Origin: Microcaldota archaeon | GTDB lineage: Archaea; Micrarchaeota; Micrarchaeia; Micrarchaeales; Micrarchaeaceae | Direction: 5' to 3' | DNA length: 9,593 nt | NCBI GenBank assembly: GCA_021792115.1 | Contig: JAJYVI010000033.1 | Span: forward strand, 1 to 9,593 | Shown here: positions 5,762 through 9,593 of the stretch, one piece after another | Position numbering within the stretch: position 1 is the first letter of the stretch | How the letters are laid out: every line of letters starts with the position of its first letter | Program-made: the position numbers and the translations under genes | Notes under the pieces: model-generated | What the model saw: only the letters and a program-made list of their open reading frames with translations | Database searches by the model: none | What the model was told of the DNA's origin: nothing

Positions 5762-5790
5762 ATTTTGCGCAAAATATAAACTGTTTATAT
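5762..5790. promoter_or_regulatory. two overlapping dyads, possible operator
   Basis: ATTTTGCGCAAAAT at 5762-5775 is a perfect 14-bp palindrome. It overlaps by two bases an 8+1+8 inverted repeat, ATATAAAC-T-GTTTATAT, at 5774-5790. The second dyad reads as a TATA-like TATAAAC on both strands. The GC-containing core of the first stands out in an A/T background. Dimeric archaeal regulators commonly bind such sites near TATA boxes, but no target gene is evident, as psmB begins 290 bases away. Confidence 0.4.
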
Positions 5791-5842
5791 CATTGTAACA
5801 AATTCTAAACTTTTACGATTAAATGAATAACTTTAAATAAAT

Positions 5843-5854
5843 AAGCCTTTTAAA
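5843..5854 (+). promoter_or_regulatory. promoter-like 12-mer shared with the TRAM upstream region
   Basis: AAGCCTTTTAAA here is identical to 5149-5160 upstream of the TRAM gene. As a TATA-type element it would start transcription near 5878. That would give psmB a leader of roughly 200 bases, or drive a separate short transcript containing the 20-codon ORF at 5890-5952. psmB may instead use the AT-rich elements at about 6040-6056, which would give a nearly leaderless message. Confidence 0.35.
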
Positions 5855-6080
5855 TAATATCTGACCAATCTTTATTTATTTTTATTTTGGTGGATTGCCA
5901 GAATATCAAGCGTTGTTTATTCCTAGGCGTTATAAAATTATTAGGGTGTTAATAATAAGAAAAAGCATTGGTTAACTGTTTAATCATTATTTAATCATCG
6001 TCTGCATTATACATTAACATTAGATATAGTCTTAATTAATTTTAATATTAATATTAATTTTTTATTTGATTTGTGGTATT

Positions 6081-6710
6081 ATGGATGAAAACAAATTCAA
6101 AGGCACAACAACCCTTGGTATGGTTTGCCAAGATGGAATCGTACTTGCAGCTGATAAAAGGGCAACAATGGGCAATTTCATTTCAAATAAGGAAATGAAA
6201 AAAGTATGGAAAATCGATGATAATCTTGCAATTACAATTGCCGGCGGAGTTGGCGATGCACAGGAAATAATAAGGATACTTAAATTACATAATGAAATCT
6301 ATAAAATGAATGAGTCAAGGCCAATGTCGCCTAAGAGCGCAGTCTCATTGCTGTCAGTAATACTTAATAATAATAAAATGGTACCTTTTTACATACAGTT
6401 AATAATAGGAGGGCTTGATAATAACAATAAACCACAGCTTTTCAACCTTGATCCAGGAGGAGGTTACACAGAGGAAAAGTCATACACAACAACAGGCAGC
6501 GGAACAGAATTTGCAATCTCATATCTTGACGACAATTATTCAGAAAATATGCTCACAAAGGATGCAGTAAAAATTGCAGCAAAAGCAATATCTGCAGCAA
6601 TAAAGAGAGACATATTCACAGGAGATGCAATATTAGTTGCGACCATTACAAAAGAGGGCTACAGAGAATACACAGGAAAAGAGCTTGAGAAAATAATTAC
6701 TATCAAGTAA
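6081..6710 (+). CDS. psmB: 20S proteasome beta subunit
   Basis: This is the catalytic beta subunit of the archaeal 20S proteasome, an Ntn hydrolase that cleaves unfolded proteins inside the barrel in the cytoplasm. From ATG 6081 it has 209 residues. A short propeptide MDENKFKG would be removed between Gly8 and Thr9, exposing the nucleophile of the TTTLGM start. In mature numbering Asp17 (VLAADKRAT), Lys33 (EMKKVWKI), Ser132 (TTGSGT) and Asp169 (KRD) are present. The position usually Ser in RDxxSG is Thr172 (RDIFTG), a conservative change. Mature length of 201 is normal. TTG 6066 would also be in frame, but the ATG gives the usual short propeptide, and only a weak GTGGT precedes it. No alpha subunit or PAN ATPase is in the window. 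Confidence 0.95.
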   Translation: MDENKFKGTTTLGMVCQDGIVLAADKRATMGNFISNKEMKKVWKIDDNLAITIAGGVGDAQEIIRILKLHNEIYKMNESRPMSPKSAVSLLSVILNNNKMVPFYIQLIIGGLDNNNKPQLFNLDPGGGYTEEKSYTTTGSGTEFAISYLDDNYSENMLTKDAVKIAAKAISAAIKRDIFTGDAILVATITKEGYREYTGKELEKIITIK

Positions 6711-6860
6711 TCATTTGTTATTTTCTGCTATGCAAGGCGCAGTAAGAATGATGATTGCAGTAGCACTTCAAAATATAGTTTATCTAGAAATACAAACACA
6801 ATAGACAGAAATATACAAGAGTAATAAAAATAACAGAAATAATAAAGAATAATAAAAAAA

Positions 6861-6895
6861 TTATAAAAGCGCGAATGCGCGATGATAGAAGCTAT
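6861..6895 (+). promoter_or_regulatory. candidate TATA box and two small hairpins ahead of the aCPSF1 gene
   Basis: TTATAAAA at 6861-6868 would start transcription near 6891. Immediately after it come GCGC-GAAT-GCGC (6869-6880) and ATAG-AAG-CTAT (6885-6895), then a pyrimidine-rich stretch TTTTTCTACTTTTACTTT. The hairpins and T-rich tail could equally be the 3' end of a psmB transcript, with the TATA element and terminator overlapping. The rest of 6711-6860 is A-rich, with many AATAA runs and no gene. Confidence 0.35.
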
Positions 6896-6924
6896 ACTAT
6901 TTTTCTACTTTTACTTTAACACAA

Positions 6925-8880
6925 GTGGTTGTTTTGAAAGAAATCAATGAAAATAATGAGAAACCCAACAGCAAAAATCTGATACAAGAGATTGAAGAGA
7001 TGATCCCTAAGGAAATAGGGTTTGTAAAAGCTGAATTCGAGGGGCCTGATATTGTTGTTTACCTTAAGAATGCAAAGTTTGTATACAATAATGACACAAT
7101 AATAAAGAACATTGCTGTCGAGCTGAAGAAGAAGATAATCGTCAGGAGCGATGAAAGCTCTCTGCTTAATCCAGAAGAGGCTTTGGCAAAGATAAAGGCG
7201 ATTATACCTGCTGAAGCAGGCGCAGGCAACATAAGGTTCATGCCTGAATTCGGCTCAGTTTACATTGAAGCGATCAAGCCAGGCCTTGTAATAGGAAAAA
7301 AAGGTGCAACTCTCAGAGCAATAATGTTCGAGACAGGCTGGGTGCCGAAAGTGCTTAGAATTCCGACAATGGAAAGCTCAACTATCGATGGAGTCAGGAA
7401 CCTGGTATACAATGAGAGGGATTTCAGGAAGAAGTTCTTGCTCAACCTAGGCAAAACAATAAACAAGCCTCTTGGAAAGAGCGAATGGCTGAAAATGACT
7501 GCGCTCGGAGGATACAGAGAAGTCGGAAGATCTTCAATGCTCCTAGAAACAAAGAATTCAAAGATACTTATTGACTGCGGCATAAGCCCTGAGCCAGGGC
7601 TGAGGGGCGCGGCAGCAAACGAGGACTCTGAAGTCAACAAGGCATTCCCTTATCTAGATGCTGCGAATTTCTCAATAGAGGAGCTCGATGCAGTTGTGCT
7701 TACTCATGCTCATATGGACCACATAGGATTTGTGCCCTACCTTTTCAAGTATGGATACAAAGGACCAGTTTATTGTACAACTCCTACGCGAGATCTGGCA
7801 GCCCTGCTGTTGAATGACTACTTCAGGCTTGTGCAGAAGAGCGGAGGAGTCCCTCTTTATGATGAAAAGGACATAAGGTCAATGCTCCTGCACATAGTCC
7901 CTAGGGAATACGGCGAGGTTACAAACATCACTAACGAGCTCAAACTTACGTACCACAATGCAGGCCATATTCTAGGGAGTGCAATCGTGCACCTGCATGT
8001 AGGGGAAGGCGAGTATAATCTTGTCCACACAGGCGACATGAAATACGGGTTCACCAGGCTGTTTGATTCAGCTGATACTAAATACCCTAGGATGGATGCA
8101 TTGTTCATAGAAAGCACATATGGAGGGCGCAACGATTCCTCTGGAAACAGGAAGGACGCAGAGATAAACCTCATGAACATAATAAAGAAGACAATAATGA
8201 ACAAAGGCAAGGTACTTATTCCATTGTTCGCAGTAGGAAGATCGCAGGAGATACAGCTTGTGCTAGACTCCTACTTCAAGGCATATGAACTGGACGTGCC
8301 AGTATACCTGGATGGTATGATACTAGAGGCAAGCGCAATACATACAGCATATCCTGAATACTTGAAGGAATCCCTTAAAAATAGGATACTTAACAATATG
8401 TCTCCTTTTGAAAGCAGCATATTTGAGGTCATAAAAGGTGAAAGGGAGCAGATACTTGAAAAAGGGCCTGCAGTAATCCTTGCCAGCGGCGGAATGCTCA
8501 ACGGTGGAAGCAGCCTAGAGTATTTCAAAAAGCTTGCTGACGATCCTAAGAACTCTCTGATATTTGTTGGATACAACAGTGCAGGCTCGCTTGGGAGAAG
8601 AGTACAGAATAATCTTAGAGAAGTCCCTCTGCAGGATGAAAATGGAAAGCTCATGCCGATAAGCGTGAAAATGAATGTAAATACAGTCGAAGGATTCTCA
8701 GGTCACAGCGACAGAAAAGAGCTTATGAGCTTTGTGAAGAACCTTAAACCAAAGCCTACAGAAGTCTTTACAATGCATGGTGAGGAGCAGAAATGCGAGG
8801 ATCTTGCATCAAGCATATCAAAGGTTCTTGGGGTAAACTCAAGGGCGCCGAGAAATCTTGACTCTATAAGACTGAAATAA
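6925..8880 (+). CDS. KH-domain beta-CASP ribonuclease aCPSF1 (FttA-type transcription termination factor)
   Basis: aCPSF1/FttA is the archaeal homologue of CPSF73. It is a zinc-dependent endo/5'-3' exonuclease that cuts RNA at U-rich sites behind RNA polymerase and drives termination. The 651-residue length and domain order are typical. Two KH-type domains occupy about 20-160, with GxxG at 124-127 (IGKKG). The metallo-beta-lactamase core begins near 190, and the beta-CASP insert follows. All metal and catalytic residues are present: Asp217 (LIDCG), H261/H263/D265/H266 (HAHMDH), His348 (GHILGSA), His368-Asp371 (HTGD), motif A Glu396 (ESTYGG), motif B His594 (GFSGHSD) and motif C His618 (MHGEE). 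YLDGMILEASAIHTAYPEYL is characteristic of the family. The start is uncertain: GTG 6925 lacks a clear ribosome binding site, while TTG 6934 would make it 3 residues shorter. Confidence 0.95.
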   Translation: MVVLKEINENNEKPNSKNLIQEIEEMIPKEIGFVKAEFEGPDIVVYLKNAKFVYNNDTIIKNIAVELKKKIIVRSDESSLLNPEEALAKIKAIIPAEAGAGNIRFMPEFGSVYIEAIKPGLVIGKKGATLRAIMFETGWVPKVLRIPTMESSTIDGVRNLVYNERDFRKKFLLNLGKTINKPLGKSEWLKMTALGGYREVGRSSMLLETKNSKILIDCGISPEPGLRGAAANEDSEVNKAFPYLDAANFSIEELDAVVLTHAHMDHIGFVPYLFKYGYKGPVYCTTPTRDLAALLLNDYFRLVQKSGGVPLYDEKDIRSMLLHIVPREYGEVTNITNELKLTYHNAGHILGSAIVHLHVGEGEYNLVHTGDMKYGFTRLFDSADTKYPRMDALFIESTYGGRNDSSGNRKDAEINLMNIIKKTIMNKGKVLIPLFAVGRSQEIQLVLDSYFKAYELDVPVYLDGMILEASAIHTAYPEYLKESLKNRILNNMSPFESSIFEVIKGEREQILEKGPAVILASGGMLNGGSSLEYFKKLADDPKNSLIFVGYNSAGSLGRRVQNNLREVPLQDENGKLMPISVKMNVNTVEGFSGHSDRKELMSFVKNLKPKPTEVFTMHGEEQKCEDLASSISKVLGVNSRAPRNLDSIRLK

Positions 8881-8883
8881 ATA

Positions 8884-8902
8884 AACATGTATAAAGCATG
8901 TT
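8884..8902 (+). terminator. weak hairpin after the aCPSF1 gene
   Basis: AACATG (8884-8889) pairs with CATGTT (8897-8902) around a 7-base loop, starting 4 bases after the stop. No T run follows directly. A T-rich stretch useful for archaeal termination lies farther on, at about 8941-8977 (CTTTGTTTGTTTG and ATTTTTTCTTTC). Termination near here is inferred from the end of the gene and the T-rich tract. Confidence 0.3.
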
Positions 8903-8927
8903 ATGCAGGTTATACAGATTATATAAA

Positions 8928-9119
8928 TTATACAATGATATCTATCTTTGTTTGTTTGCTGACTTCATTTTTTCTTTCATAAATCTGCTCAGAATTTTCA
9001 TCACTAGGTAGCCTTCTTAAAATGTTAGTATACCCTGTCTTTTCGACGAGTCTTGTAGTGCTGCTATCTGAATTTATAATAGCGTCTGTTTTTGACTTAT
9101 CTATGAATTTTACATCCAT
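8928..9119 (-). CDS. doubtful small 63-residue protein
   Basis: I recognise no family in this short, charged ORF (MDVKFIDKSKTDAIIN at the start). In favour: it overlaps no other gene, its composition is balanced and hydrophilic rather than the odd mix of antisense shadows, and TTATAAAA on the minus strand at 9156-9149 would start transcription about 7 bases before the ATG, the layout of a leaderless archaeal message. Against: no ribosome binding site, short length, and no recognisable motif. It lies convergent to the aCPSF1 gene. Confidence 0.35.
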   Translation of the reverse strand: MDVKFIDKSKTDAIINSDSSTTRLVEKTGYTNILRRLPSDENSEQIYERKNEVSKQTKIDIIV

Positions 9120-9148
9120 TATATCTAAATATAAATTGAGCTAAATCC

Positions 9149-9156
9149 TTTTATAA
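9149..9156 (-). promoter_or_regulatory. candidate TATA box for the small minus-strand ORF
   Basis: On the minus strand, 9156-9149 reads TTATAAAA within AATATTATAAAAGG. The centre is 33 bases from the ATG at 9119, consistent with a nearly leaderless transcript. Support is limited to this spacing. Confidence 0.3.
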
Positions 9157-9236
9157 TATTTCTTTAATCCTTTTTCTATTTTTTATATTTTATCTTAACT
9201 TCGCCACTTTCATAATCTAGTAAAATAAATAATTAA

Positions 9237-9282
9237 TATTTGGTGTGTCAATTATTATTGATAAACATGACAACACCAAATA
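9237..9282. repeat. 10-bp inverted repeat at the start of the transposase remnant
   Basis: TATTTGGTGT (9237-9246) is the exact reverse complement of ACACCAAATA (9273-9282). Pairing continues inward as GTC (9247-9249) with GAC (9269-9271) after a one-base bulge. The 19-base loop contains the ATG at 9267. It may be part of the insertion element's end, or a hairpin masking translation, but a matching right terminal repeat would lie outside the window. Confidence 0.5.
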
Positions 9283-9593
9283 CAAAAATATATTGGAGAA
9301 TAGAAATATGAGCTTTTCAGTATGCAGCATTGGAGTTTTGCAAAAGATGGAAAATAAATATAAGCTCATATCAGGGATTTTGGAAATACACCAACAAGAC
9401 ATAAAGATTTTTTAGGGCAGGCAAAACTTCTGCTTTACAACAGGCTGAATGAATCAGTATCAGTGCATCAAATAATTCCTACTTCCTCAACAGACCTCTT
9501 TGAGATTCTTGGAATGCAAAAAGCTCCTACAGAACGCGATTTATATCGAGAGGTATCAATTATCGGTGAATTGTTTCCCCTCTTTATGAGTAG
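9267..9593 (+). pseudogene. frameshifted 5' part of a probable IS transposase, running off the right edge
   Basis: From 9364 to the last base one frame is open for 76 codons without an ATG near its start. It reads FGNTPTRHKDFLGQAKLLLYN and later NRLNESVSVHQ, DLFEILGMQ and TERDLYREVSIIGELFPLFM. The pattern of an LLYNRL segment, then an LFEILG segment, then TERxLYR...IG..FP matches, from memory, the N-terminal region of IS4-superfamily (IS1634-like) DDE transposases in archaea and bacteria. Upstream in other frames lie MTTPNTKIYWRIEI (9267, stop at 9309) and a 35-codon ORF from ATG 9308 ending at a TAG. At least one frameshift and one stop therefore separate a plausible N-terminus from the body. 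No catalytic DDE residue is in the window. The IS1634 label is tentative. Confidence 0.45.

Larger units (their letters stand above)
5498..6080. other. long gene-free AT-rich spacer upstream of psmB
   Basis: No ORF longer than about 21 codons and no tRNA, box C/D or other RNA gene that I can recognise lies here. The spacer holds a palindrome TTACATGTAA (5538-5547), two overlapping dyads (5762-5790), a promoter-like 12-mer (5843-5854), a 20-codon ORF from GTG 5890 to TAA 5952, and AT-only repeats of TTAATATTAA type at 6031-6065 just before psmB. It is far longer than the other spacers, so an unrecognised small RNA or a decayed gene is possible. Confidence 0.5.

Noticed and set aside
6748..6754. 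ATGATGA resembling a box C of a C/D guide RNA
   Set aside because: No CTGA box D or D' lies at a suitable distance downstream, so an sRNA call is not supported.
7260..8654. Several minus-strand ORFs of 117-127 codons inside the aCPSF1 gene
   Set aside because: All mirror the codon pattern of the real gene, which has every catalytic motif intact.
9217..9402. Minus-strand ORF of 61 codons over the transposase remnant
   Set aside because: It is hydrophobic and cysteine-rich without motifs, and it lies opposite the transposase-like frame.

Overview
The window is archaeal chromosomal DNA. Three genes make this clear: a transcription factor B (TFB), a 20S proteasome beta subunit with an autocatalytic N-terminal Thr, and a KH-MBL-beta-CASP ribonuclease of the aCPSF1/FttA family. 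A small TRAM-domain protein fits the same picture. The DNA is A+T-rich, with AT-rich intergenic spacers, T-tract terminators, and ribosome binding sites of both GGTGA and GGAGG type. The lineage cannot be fixed from this window. A low-GC DPANN-type or Thermoplasmatales-associated archaeon is a guess, not a result.

Layout, left to right. Positions 1-54 are the C-terminal tail of an unidentified gene whose stop codon lies inside a 10-bp hairpin. After an AT-rich spacer comes a probable two-gene operon: an aldehyde dehydrogenase resembling 1-pyrroline-5-carboxylate dehydrogenase (316-1944) and a DUF192 protein (1947-2354). A second operon follows: a TFB with an unusual basic, AT-hook-bearing N-terminal extension (2598-3779) and, 4 bp later, a two-TM-segment protein with seven N-glycosylation sequons (3784-4323). 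Between 4282 and 5006 an unrecognised minus-strand gene (4568-4969) is flanked by three perfect short tandem duplications (22, 29 and 16 bp). The divergent TRAM gene (5201-5437) ends in a strong hairpin plus three GTTTTTTT units. A 643-bp gene-free stretch follows, containing two overlapping dyads (5762-5790) and a promoter-like 12-mer shared with the TRAM upstream region. Then come psmB (6081-6710) and the aCPSF1/FttA gene (6925-8880). The right end holds a doubtful minus-strand 63-codon ORF and the broken 5' part of a transposase-like gene running off the edge.

How the genes relate: most identifiable genes serve core information processing or protein turnover. These are initiation (TFB), termination and 3'-end formation (aCPSF1/FttA), RNA binding (TRAM) and proteolysis (proteasome beta). 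They appear to sit in separate transcription units rather than one dedicated system. The accessory-looking parts are the orphan gene with its flanking duplications, the sequon-rich membrane protein, the long spacer before psmB, and the transposase remnant. I see no CRISPR array, rRNA, tRNA or convincing new multi-gene defence system.
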